Made by a program: the position numbers and the translations under genes. From contig CACWIG010000014.1 of assembly GCA_902760955.1 (NCBI GenBank), forward strand, positions 1 through 34,277: DNA of 34,277 nucleotides, written 5' to 3'. The first letter of the stretch is position 1, and each line of letters begins with the position of its first letter. Shown here piece by piece: positions 15,357 to 22,408 of this stretch. The notes under the pieces are model-generated. The model was not told where the DNA came from, ran no database searches, and saw only the letters and a list, made by a program, of their open reading frames with translations. Source of the stretch: an uncultured Ruminococcus sp. (GTDB lineage Bacteria > Bacillota > Clostridia > Monoglobales > Monoglobaceae).

Positions 15357-16589
15357 ATGAAAAAAATAAAAATAGGTTGTATAGGTGCAGGCAAACGAGG
15401 TTCATATATGATGAGAGCAATTCTCAAATATTGCGAGAACGTAGAAATCTGTGCAGTATGCGACCTCTATGAAGACAGAACTGAGGAAGCCGCAAAAAAT
15501 GTTGAAGAAAAAACAGACAAAAGACCTTTTTCCACACTAAATGCTGATGAAATAATAGAGTTAGATGACATAGAGGCAGTCCTTATCTTTTCGTCCTGGG
15601 AAAGCCATATAGATTTGGCAATTAAGGCTATGAAGCACGGCAAGTACGTGGGCGTAGAGGTAGGCGGTGCATATAGTTTGAATGACTGTTTCAGATTAGT
15701 GCAGACGTATGAAGAAACAAAAGTTCCTTGTATGCTTCTTGAAAACTGCTGTTTCGGCAAAACAGAGCTAACTGTTCTCAATATGGTAAGACAAGGCTTA
15801 TTTGGCGAAATCGTACATTGCAGTGGCGGTTATTGTCACGAGCTCAGAGAGGAAATTGTCGGCGGAATACAAGACAGACATTATCGTCTGAGAAACTATA
15901 AATCACGCAACTGCGAGAACTATCCCACTCACGAGTTAGGTCCTATTGCAAATGTATTGAACATTAACCGAGGAAACAGAATGATGATGCTGTCGTCATT
16001 TGCTTCAAAAAGTATATCACTTGAAGAGTACGTTAAGAAAAATGCCGATAAGTACCCCGAACTTGAAGGTATGCATTTTAACCAAGGCGATATTGTAACC
16101 ACAGTTATAACTTGTGCTGACGGCTCTACAATCACTCTCACCCTTGACACAACTCTGCCCAGAGCATACTCGCGCGGCTTTACTGTAAGAGGCACAAGGG
16201 GTGCATACTTTGAAGATAACGACTCTGTATTTATTGACGGCGAAGAACATAACAAATGCCACTTCAGTTGGAAAACACAATGGGGCAATGCTGAAGAATA
16301 CAGAAAAAAATATAACCATCCTCTTTGGGAAAAGTACGGCGATAAGGCAAGAGAAGCAGGTCACGATGGTATGGATTATATGGTACTTAAGTCATTCTTT
16401 GAAAGCGTAGAAAAGAAGGAAATACCCCCAATCGATGTATATGATATGGCTGCCTGGATGAGTATTACCGCTCTATCAGAGGAATCTATTCTCAAAGGCG
16501 GTGCTCCTGTTGCCATCCCTGATTTTACAAATGGTAAGTGGGCAATGTACGAAAAGAAAGACAGCAACCTCATCTTTGCCCTTGATTAA
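15357..16589 (+). CDS. Gfo/Idh/MocA family NAD(P)-dependent oxidoreductase
   Basis: A 410-residue protein with an N-terminal Rossmann fold, IKIGCIGAGKRGSYMMRAI, the second-half signature VLIFSSWESHIDLAIKAM ending in HGKYVGVEVGGAYS, and the C-terminal alpha/beta domain with NYPTHELGPIANVLNINRG. The family usually has an EKP motif at the position here read as EVGG, so the catalytic lysine is not the standard one. The His in THELGP is kept, as in glycosidase-like and inositol-type members. The substrate is probably a sugar or polyol. The gene is controlled from its own promoter and ended by a strong terminator; its only apparent functional partner here is the AraC-type regulator. Confidence 0.88.
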   Translation: MKKIKIGCIGAGKRGSYMMRAILKYCENVEICAVCDLYEDRTEEAAKNVEEKTDKRPFSTLNADEIIELDDIEAVLIFSSWESHIDLAIKAMKHGKYVGVEVGGAYSLNDCFRLVQTYEETKVPCMLLENCCFGKTELTVLNMVRQGLFGEIVHCSGGYCHELREEIVGGIQDRHYRLRNYKSRNCENYPTHELGPIANVLNINRGNRMMMLSSFASKSISLEEYVKKNADKYPELEGMHFNQGDIVTTVITCADGSTITLTLDTTLPRAYSRGFTVRGTRGAYFEDNDSVFIDGEEHNKCHFSWKTQWGNAEEYRKKYNHPLWEKYGDKAREAGHDGMDYMVLKSFFESVEKKEIPPIDVYDMAAWMSITALSEESILKGGAPVAIPDFTNGKWAMYEKKDSNLIFALD

Positions 16590-16605
16590 AAACACGCAAA
16601 AAATT

Positions 16606-16637
16606 GCCCTCCAAATTCAATTTTGGAGGGCGTTATT
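16606..16637. terminator. Terminator after the oxidoreductase gene
   Basis: GCCCTCCAAA (16606-16615) pairs perfectly with TTTGGAGGGC (16622-16631) around a 6-base loop, followed by a T-rich tail. The convergent ung gene ends at 16638, so it may serve both strands. Confidence 0.87.
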
Positions 16638-17306
16638 TTATTTAAGGCTCCAATCAATTGGAGTTTTATTGTTTTCAATCAGAAACTCATTTGCGGCTTT
16701 AAAATGACCGCAGCCAAAGAAACCATTATATGCAGAAAGGGGACTTGGGTGTGCGCATCTTAAAATCTTATGCTTTGGGTTGGTTATTAGCTCTGTCTTT
16801 CTTCCTGCGTTGGCACCCCATAGCAAAAATACGATTGGGTCCTCTCTTTGATTTAATATTTCTATAACCTTATCGGTAAAAATCTCCCATCCAATATTCT
16901 TGTGGCTGTTTGCCTGACCTGCCCTGACTGTCAAAACTGTGTTTAACAGCAACACACCCTGCTTTGCCCAGGAGGTAAGCTCACCGTGGTTCGGCTGCTC
17001 TATTCCAAGCTCTGTATTAATCTCTTTAAAAATATTTTTAAGCGACGGCGGCGGTGCAATACCCTTTTTCACCGAAAAACACAAGCCGTGTGCCTGTCCC
17101 TCGCCGTGATATGGGTCTTGCCCTATTATTACTGCTTTAACATCAGAATATGACGTATATTTAAGTGCGTTGAATATATCATACATATCAGGATAAATCG
17201 TTCTTGTTTTGTATTCTACAGCTAAAAATGCTCTCAACTTTTTGTAATACTCTTTTTCAAACTCGTCACACAACAAGCCATCCCATTCATTACCTATATT
17301 AACCAT
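16638..17306 (-). CDS. ung: Uracil-DNA glycosylase
   Basis: A 222-residue family 1 uracil-DNA glycosylase, which removes uracil from DNA to start base excision repair. The water-activating motif is GQDPYHGEGQAHGLCFSV, then LLNTVLTVRAGQANSH, and the leucine-loop motif HPSPLSAYNGFFGCGHF. Length and motif order are normal. I chose the ATG at 17306, preceded by AGGGG at a suitable distance; a GTG six codons upstream overlaps that site. It appears monocistronic. Confidence 0.96.
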   Translation of the reverse strand: MVNIGNEWDGLLCDEFEKEYYKKLRAFLAVEYKTRTIYPDMYDIFNALKYTSYSDVKAVIIGQDPYHGEGQAHGLCFSVKKGIAPPPSLKNIFKEINTELGIEQPNHGELTSWAKQGVLLLNTVLTVRAGQANSHKNIGWEIFTDKVIEILNQREDPIVFLLWGANAGRKTELITNPKHKILRCAHPSPLSAYNGFFGCGHFKAANEFLIENNKTPIDWSLK

Positions 17307-17538
17307 AATCACAACCCCTATCACATAAACAAAATTCTATATATTTTAATAATATCACAACCGCTTAAAAAAATAAAGTACAATTTATGTTTACGCATAT
17401 TTTTTATTTTGCAGTCAATTTCTAATGGTAAAACTGTTTAATTTTCTCTTGTTTCTATGTAATAAAACAGAACTGCCTCACTTTTTAGCGAAACAGTCCC
17501 TATTGTGTAATTGGTGCAAATTATTAACTTGCAAACTA

Positions 17539-18234
17539 TCATTTGTTTGCAAACGGATCCTCTATTTGAGAGGATTTCAAGCGAAGCCACGATTTCATTG
17601 TACCGTCACTTCCGGATTTCTCGTCATCTGCCGCAAGGCATACAACACCCTCTTCGTTGGTCCCTGCCATTGGAATATCAATGAAACGATTGAGAATATA
17701 TAAAAGTTGATCCCGTGTCATTGGCTCCATAGTTAAATCACCTGTTTCTTTGGTCAGCCCCAAAATTTCTGCGGCTGCGGCATAACCTTGAGGATAACCG
17801 CCGCATTTTTCGGCTATCCAATCATACCCTGCAAACGAAATGAGCATTTTTACCGCGTCTATCTGTGCAACTTTTTCATTCGGTCTGAAATTTCCGTTTC
17901 CGTCTCCGTTCACCAACATATTGTTTTTTGCAATAAGAATCCAATAATAATCATCGTGTTCCAACGGGACATCCGCAAAACAATATTCCCTTGGTGCGTT
18001 CATATGAGGTACATCATATCCGTGAAGTCTCATCAAAACCTTCGCCATCTTTGCCCGTGTCAGAGTGTTTTCTTCAGAAAATGTCTCGCCATTATAATTT
18101 ATGACTCTGAAGGTTTCAAACCTATCCTCTATCTCATCCACAGTATATGCTGCCTCCGCCGCAAAAACACTGCCCGACATAAGAATTGTTCCCGAACACA
18201 GCAAGCAAAGAATTCTTTTTCCAACCTTTTTCAT
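17539..18234 (-). CDS. Secreted S-layer homology (SLH) domain protein
   Basis: A 231-residue protein with a signal peptide, MKKVGKRILCLLCSG followed by a hydrophobic core and a VFAAEA cleavage region. Two to three SLH repeats follow: ENTLTRAKMAKVLMRLHGYD, the segment with DGNGNFRPNEKVAQIDAVKM, and EPMTRDQLLYILNRF. SLH domains anchor proteins to pyruvylated cell-wall polymers. Apart from the SLH region the protein is almost bare, so it may be a small wall-surface component or regulator. The ATG at 18234 has an AAGGAG site 9 bases upstream. It is the last of three consecutive minus-strand exported-protein genes downstream of agrD. Confidence 0.85.
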   Translation of the reverse strand: MKKVGKRILCLLCSGTILMSGSVFAAEAAYTVDEIEDRFETFRVINYNGETFSEENTLTRAKMAKVLMRLHGYDVPHMNAPREYCFADVPLEHDDYYWILIAKNNMLVNGDGNGNFRPNEKVAQIDAVKMLISFAGYDWIAEKCGGYPQGYAAAAEILGLTKETGDLTMEPMTRDQLLYILNRFIDIPMAGTNEEGVVCLAADDEKSGSDGTMKSWLRLKSSQIEDPFANK

Positions 18235-18330
18235 AAGCACACACTCCTTAAATTATTTTTGATACAGTTCTACCTCTGCATATGTAAAATTCGATTACAT
18301 TATCTCAAACATCGTTATTAAATGTAACTT

Positions 18331-18511
18331 TTATTCACCCAGGTATACCGTTTGAGTCGTATTATCCCAAAAAATTTTTATGCCAAATTCTTCTGCGACA
18401 GCCCTTACAGGCACATACAAAATATCGTCAATAAATCTTACACACGCTTCTAACGGAACATAAAAACCATTCTGCTGAACAACAGAACCGTCCCCTTGTC
18501 TTCCAAACATG
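18331..18511 (-). pseudogene. Out-of-frame C-terminal copper-amine-oxidase-like domain of the preceding SLH gene
   Basis: Directly after the stop of the SLH gene, another frame encodes NMFGRQGDGSVVQQNGFYVP, then DDILYVPVRAVAEEFGIKIF and ends TVYLGE. This is the beta-rich stalk domain (copper amine oxidase N-terminal-like) commonly found at the ends of clostridial SLH surface proteins. It has no signal peptide, and its only ATG lacks a well-spaced ribosome site. In that frame the reading continues upstream over the end of the SLH gene, so a single-base change near 18512-18530 would restore one protein of about 408 residues. A sequencing error or a frameshifted gene are both possible. Confidence 0.65.
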
Positions 18512-19558
18512 TTACCCTTGTACTTTTGCTTTAAAGTTCTGAATTTCAAGAGTTTGTAATGGATACTCAAGTGATGTACCATCATATATTGCGTATGCGG
18601 ATTCATCCCCTGGAATAGGTTTCATTAGAGGAATATCAAGTGCATTGCAAACCATAATTGCCGTGTCACTTCTCGTAATCGGATACTCCGCCTTAATTTC
18701 CAATCCATTCATAATACCATATCGTGACGCAGCTTTCATATAGCCGGTAGGATATCCTCCATTCTGTTCTGCAAACGATGTGTATCCGAGCAGACTTACA
18801 AATACTTTTGCAGCCTCGGCACAAGTGATGTCAGATTCAGGTTTGAAACTCCCGTCAGGGTAACCATCTATAATATCCGCTTGCTTTGCATATGCTATAT
18901 ATGGATATGCCCAATGCTCAGCATCTACATCTGTAAACTCGGCAGGTTGCTCAATCACTGTTTCAGCAAAGTTTGGGTTGCTCATCACAACTGCTATTTT
19001 GGTAAGCTCTGCTCTGCTCAATATTCTATATGGATTAAAGTTCCCATCAGGGTCGCCCACCATAATTCCGTAATTTTTAAGTCGTTCGTTCCTCCGTGTT
19101 TCCTCAGGAGAGGGATAGACTGATACATTTTTGCATATATCCCATATTCTGTCTACGTGGACTGTGGTGCTTTCTTCTAAAGACATATTAGTGATTTTCT
19201 CGTCATCTTCCGAAGTTATAAAAAAACTAATCCATTTATGCTCACCTGATATAAAGGCATCAATATCGGGGGAAATACCTTCTTCGTATTTGGGTATATA
19301 TGTATTTTTGTCTATTAAAAAGGTTACATTCTTGTTGACCTGTAAACCATCAAAGAAATAATCAATCTTAAAGGAGATGGTACCGTCATCCTCATTGTAA
19401 GCTAAATCCTTAACTTTGCCATGGGGTATATCAATGTGACTGTCATAATACTCCTGAGATTGAAAATACTCCTCATTATCAGAATGTCCATAGCTTTGCG
19501 CAATCGCTGTAGCAGAACATAGTGTCAAACATAAAAGTAAACATATTATTTTACGCAT
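18512..19558 (-). CDS. Secreted SLH domain surface protein, probably C-terminally frameshifted
   Basis: A 348-residue exported protein with a signal peptide, MRKIICLLLCLTLCSATAIA. An unrecognised domain of about 140 residues follows (VKDLAYNEDDGTISFKIDYF onward). SLH repeats occupy about 160-320: GDPDGNFNPYRILSRAELTK, FTDVDAEHWAYPYIAYAK, DGYPDGSFKPESDITCAEAAK and a partial third. It should sit on the cell wall through the SLH repeats. The frame stops at LEIQNFKAKVQG, after which the next frame encodes a typical C-terminal stalk domain. The ATG at 19558 follows AAAGGTGAG; a GTG four codons earlier overlaps that site. It starts 24 bases after the unknown secreted protein gene and is probably cotranscribed with it. 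Confidence 0.8.
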   Translation of the reverse strand: MRKIICLLLCLTLCSATAIAQSYGHSDNEEYFQSQEYYDSHIDIPHGKVKDLAYNEDDGTISFKIDYFFDGLQVNKNVTFLIDKNTYIPKYEEGISPDIDAFISGEHKWISFFITSEDDEKITNMSLEESTTVHVDRIWDICKNVSVYPSPEETRRNERLKNYGIMVGDPDGNFNPYRILSRAELTKIAVVMSNPNFAETVIEQPAEFTDVDAEHWAYPYIAYAKQADIIDGYPDGSFKPESDITCAEAAKVFVSLLGYTSFAEQNGGYPTGYMKAASRYGIMNGLEIKAEYPITRSDTAIMVCNALDIPLMKPIPGDESAYAIYDGTSLEYPLQTLEIQNFKAKVQG

Positions 19559-19582
19559 AAAACCACTCACCTTTAAACTTGC

Positions 19583-20110
19583 TTAATTCCAGCTACTCTT
19601 TGAAGCAGATGACTTAATAGATATTGTTACATTACTATATGTATTTCCGTTTCCGGATGTGCACTGCATACTATACGATACGCCTTTTTGAAAATTATAA
19701 TAATCTGCATCTATAAAATATGTAGTAGTTGATGAAGTTCCTATTGCAGGCCAACTGTAATAATTTGAACCAAATATGGATGTGTTTCCACGAACGAAAT
19801 TTATTCTCATATAAGCATTTTGAGATTGAATGCATATCCAAGTATGGCCAGAATTAACAACAAAATTATTTAATGGCTGTGTTATTTGTCCAAGTGGATA
19901 TACCGTTCCAATATTAACATTTTCGTGAAAACTTCTAGTTTTTGAAATATCGTAATTATCTACAGCATATATTCCATCTTGAACCTTATACGCCCCTTCA
20001 GGTAATCCTTCGGGAATTTCGTTATCTATGGCAAATGTGTTAAGGCTCATCATGGAGACGGCCATAATCACAGCTATACTCATTGCTAGTATTTTTTTAA
20101 ATTTTTTCAT
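19583..20110 (-). CDS. Small secreted protein of unknown function downstream of agrBD
   Basis: A 175-residue protein I do not recognise. It has a clear signal peptide, MKKFKKILAMSIAVIMAVSM ending near LNTFA, and a mature part of about 148 residues rich in Ser, Thr, Asn and aromatic residues. The predicted strands include QPLNNFVVNSGHTWICIQSQ and YFIDADYYNFQKGVSYSMQ, suggesting a beta-sandwich. It has two cysteines and ends SSASKSSWN. I chose the ATG at 20110 (AAAGGA site upstream) over a frame reaching 20233 because the signal peptide begins here. Two fused palindromes lie 55-95 bases before the start. Its place between agrD and SLH protein genes suggests an exported product under quorum control. 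Confidence 0.75.
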   Translation of the reverse strand: MKKFKKILAMSIAVIMAVSMMSLNTFAIDNEIPEGLPEGAYKVQDGIYAVDNYDISKTRSFHENVNIGTVYPLGQITQPLNNFVVNSGHTWICIQSQNAYMRINFVRGNTSIFGSNYYSWPAIGTSSTTTYFIDADYYNFQKGVSYSMQCTSGNGNTYSNVTISIKSSASKSSWN

Positions 20111-20164
20111 AATACATATCCTTTCTAATTTGAAATAAAAATATTTTTGTTCTTTAAGGTTTGC

Positions 20165-20205
20165 TTGATGATATGTATACATATCATCAATGGGTATACC
20201 CATTG
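20165..20205. promoter_or_regulatory. Two fused perfect palindromes upstream of the secreted-protein gene
   Basis: A 26-base perfect palindrome (20165-20190, arms TTGATGATATG and CATATCATCAA around TATA) overlaps by three bases an 18-base perfect palindrome (20188-20205, CAATGGGTATACCCATTG). Both centre on GTATAC. They fill most of the gap between agrD and the secreted-protein gene. They could be operators on DNA or two RNA hairpins with TATA loops. No T run follows in the direction of transcription, so they are not a standard terminator. Confidence 0.75.
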
Positions 20206-20234
20206 ACAAAAATCCCTGCATACTAATCACCAAC

Positions 20235-20390
20235 TTATTTGTTTTTGCAGTTTTTGCTTTCTTCTGCTAATTTCTGCAAGCCTTTCGGCTCTTTCATCTG
20301 ATGCATACCGCCCGTAGATGCTAATCCTGCTGAATATATTGCAGCATCTAAAGCGGCTACTGCAAATAAATTGCTGATCCAATTAAACAT
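20235..20390 (-). CDS. agrD: AgrD-like cyclic lactone autoinducer propeptide
   Basis: A 51-residue open frame: MFNWISNLFAVAALDAAIYS, then AGLASTGGMHQMKEPKGLQK, then LAEESKNCKNK. It fits the AgrD plan of an N-terminal amphipathic membrane-binding helix, a small core and an acidic or charged tail with the conserved EPK-x-L motif. By analogy with the Staphylococcus aureus CDFIM ring, the likely ring is S25-T-G-G-M29, a serine lactone; the only cysteine (C48) is in the tail. The ATG has GAAAGGGGG 9 bases upstream and overlaps the agrB stop by 8 bases, showing translational coupling. AgrB would cleave the tail and close the ring. Identity as AgrD is strongly supported by context; the ring boundaries are inference. 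Confidence 0.82.
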   Translation of the reverse strand: MFNWISNLFAVAALDAAIYSAGLASTGGMHQMKEPKGLQKLAEESKNCKNK

Positions 20391-20964
20391 TTTTCTTGTC
20401 CCCCTTTCTCATTAGTAAGCTGACAAGCATCCAAAATGCTACCGCTAATAATGTTATTGATATAGTAACACCTACTGCCATATCCATAGTAACTAAAATA
20501 ACTGATGCAACAGATACAACACTTGATGTTATTATTGATTTTAATTTGTTTCTTTTTTTCTGCAATGATGTCATAGGCTTATTAGGATGTTCAATCGGCG
20601 CAAAATAAGAAATAAATATAAAGCATATAACATTTATTAAAACTACATATACATTATTTATTTTTGAAATAATAAAGGATATAGACAATACACATATATA
20701 TGTCGCAATAAATGATAACCTACATACAGCAAAAGTCTTTGCGTGGAATCCGCCACTAAACTGTCTTATACCGCATAGGATTATTAAAAACACCATACTG
20801 TCTATTATTCTGTTAAGTATAATTCCCAATGCTATAATTATTGTATAATTGATTATGTCTGCTATTATAAGCTGAAATCCATAGCAATATATTTCTTTCT
20901 TATCTTCTGCAATTATATTTTTATTACAATAATAATCTGTAATAACATTTGCTAAACTGTTCAT
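20383..20964 (-). CDS. agrB: Accessory gene regulator B, AgrD-processing membrane endopeptidase
   Basis: A 193-residue polytopic membrane protein of the AgrB family. The catalytic histidine and cysteine are visible as His74 and Cys81 in RQFSGGFHAKTFAVC. Hydrophobic helices span about 35-65, 83-120 and 145-185. AgrB cuts the C-terminal tail of AgrD and forms the thiolactone or lactone ring. The ATG follows AGGAGG by 5 bases, in a leader only about 14 bases long. The gene is coupled to agrD (8-base overlap). Unlike the staphylococcal BDCA order, here agrA and agrC form a separate upstream unit ended by a terminator. Confidence 0.92.
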   Translation of the reverse strand: MNSLANVITDYYCNKNIIAEDKKEIYCYGFQLIIADIINYTIIIALGIILNRIIDSMVFLIILCGIRQFSGGFHAKTFAVCRLSFIATYICVLSISFIISKINNVYVVLINVICFIFISYFAPIEHPNKPMTSLQKKRNKLKSIITSSVVSVASVILVTMDMAVGVTISITLLAVAFWMLVSLLMRKGDKKNV

Positions 20965-20984
20965 TTTTTCCTCCTGATAGCTTG

Positions 20985-21053
20985 ATTATATCAAATATAT
21001 TTCAAATTTTAAATAGCGTGTTATGTCTGACGCAAATAGCGTGACGACTGACA
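20985..21053 (-). promoter_or_regulatory. agrBD promoter with LytTR-type direct repeat
   Basis: On the minus strand the -10 is TATAAT (20985-20990), with a poor -35 (TTTAAA) 17 bases upstream. Immediately before the -35, CACGCTATTT occurs twice (21011-21020 and 21034-21043 in window coordinates), offset by 23 bases or about two helical turns; flanking bases (CTGAC) also repeat. This is the layout of promoters activated by AgrA/PlnC-like LytTR regulators binding direct repeats, implying autoinduction. The repeat is seen; binding by the local AgrA is inferred. Confidence 0.7.
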
Positions 21054-21073
21054 CAGTTTCATAAAATTTACAA

Positions 21074-21103
21074 AAAAATAATCCTGCACTGAGGATTATT
21101 TTT
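21074..21103 (-). terminator. Terminator after agrC, separating agrAC from agrBD
   Basis: A 12-base perfect stem AAAAATAATCCT (21074-21085) pairs with AGGATTATTTTT (21092-21103) around a 6-base loop. In the minus direction it is followed by a T run. It begins 7 bases after the agrC stop codon. Confidence 0.87.
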
Positions 21104-21109
21104 GCGACT

Positions 21110-22408
21110 TTATTCATTTATAGTTATCATAATGTGGCAGCAAAATTGATTTTCTTCTTCATAAAACTGTATCATTCCGTTGTGCTTATTTACAATGTTC
21201 TTGATAGATTTAATACCTATTCCATGAAGTTTTTTGTCCTTCTTTGAAGTGACAAGTTCTTCATTAGTGTGCAAAACAGATGATTTAATACTGTTTTTAA
21301 CAGATATAATCAGATATCCCTCATTTGTTCGTATATCTAAAGCTATCCTTTTTTCATCAGTAAATTCAGCAGCTTCTATGGCATTATCCAACAAATTGCC
21401 AAACAAGATCGCCATCTCGGCTTGGGGAATTTTAAAATCAGTCCCACTTTTTATATTCACTTCCATAAAAATATGCTTTTGATTGCATATTGCTATTTTT
21501 GAATTTACAACTGCATCAAATACTGTGTTACCTGTATCAATATAGCTGAGAATATGCGGTAAATAGTTATTTGTCAATACCCCTATATACGCTTTAGCTT
21601 CATCAAGTTTATTATCATCTATGTATTTCAATATAGTTAAAAGCTGATGCTTTATATCGTGACGGACAGCTTTCATTTCATTTACAAAGGCTTCATTATC
21701 ATCTATATTGTTTTTTAAATTTTCATTCTGCTGTTCAAGCAGTTTTGCTTTAATTGTATTTTCATACTCCTTATTTATAACAATGAAAAAATAATATGTC
21801 ATTATATCTGCAAGAATTATGCACGCCATTCCAATTATAATATACAATCTAATTTCTGAATTATAAAAAGTTGCTTTCATTAAGGCACCAAGCGAAATAA
21901 GTGATACAGCAGGTATAATAATCAGCATAAGTCCATAGTGACTGTTCATATGGTTTTTATGTTTTGTTCTCAATATAATTCGTGTTGCATAAAATTGAAT
22001 TATTTTTGATATTATAACTCCAATTATTCTTGTGCTATCGAAAACTGTTATCATATCATTAGGATCGTATCCTATAATGTTGCAAATTATTAAATTGCTC
22101 ATAACAGCTATTCCATATATCATTAACTGTGTTAAAAACGACATCCATAGTTTGAGCCATATTCCGCCTTTTAAGCACACCCCAGCGTAGATGAAATATA
22201 TTATTATAGGTATATATACTGCTAATGTTTCGAACTCCACAATGCTATTTATTATGCAAAGTTCTGCAAAAGTTGCAAACCAACAAACACAAAATCCTAT
22301 ATATTTTTTTGCACCATCATACTTCGTTCCTAGATATTTAGTAATAAAATCCGTAGAGATTAAGGTTTCAATAAGGTTTATGCCTGTTTCAAATATAATC
22401 TCGATCAT
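21110..22408 (-). CDS. agrC: GHKL-domain sensor histidine kinase, AgrC-like
   Basis: A 432-residue kinase with a membrane sensor of six or seven helices in residues about 35-212, a coiled linker with the phosphoacceptor His250 in KAVRHDIKHQLL, and a GHKL ATPase domain with FGNLLDNAIEAAE (N box) and HGIGIKSIKNIVNKHNG (G box). This is the HPK10 architecture that senses cyclic peptides outside the cell. Its ATG overlaps the stop of the response regulator gene (ATGA), so the two are translationally coupled. The ligand is presumably the product of the agrD gene 720 bases downstream. Confidence 0.92.
   Translation of the reverse strand: MIEIIFETGINLIETLISTDFITKYLGTKYDGAKKYIGFCVCWFATFAELCIINSIVEFETLAVYIPIIIYFIYAGVCLKGGIWLKLWMSFLTQLMIYGIAVMSNLIICNIIGYDPNDMITVFDSTRIIGVIISKIIQFYATRIILRTKHKNHMNSHYGLMLIIIPAVSLISLGALMKATFYNSEIRLYIIIGMACIILADIMTYYFFIVINKEYENTIKAKLLEQQNENLKNNIDDNEAFVNEMKAVRHDIKHQLLTILKYIDDNKLDEAKAYIGVLTNNYLPHILSYIDTGNTVFDAVVNSKIAICNQKHIFMEVNIKSGTDFKIPQAEMAILFGNLLDNAIEAAEFTDEKRIALDIRTNEGYLIISVKNSIKSSVLHTNEELVTSKKDKKLHGIGIKSIKNIVNKHNGMIQFYEEENQFCCHIMITINE

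Noticed and set aside
17788..18321. 177-codon open frame on the plus strand
   Set aside because: It is antisense to the SLH gene that carries a signal peptide and good ribosome site.
20165..20205. Fused palindromes as an agrBD terminator
   Set aside because: The stems are AT-rich with 4-base TATA loops and no T run follows on the minus strand. Both are fully symmetric on DNA, which fits protein binding better.
20111..20233. 41-residue N-terminal extension of the small secreted protein
   Set aside because: It would bury the signal peptide and cross the palindromes; the ATG at 20110 has its own AAAGGA site.
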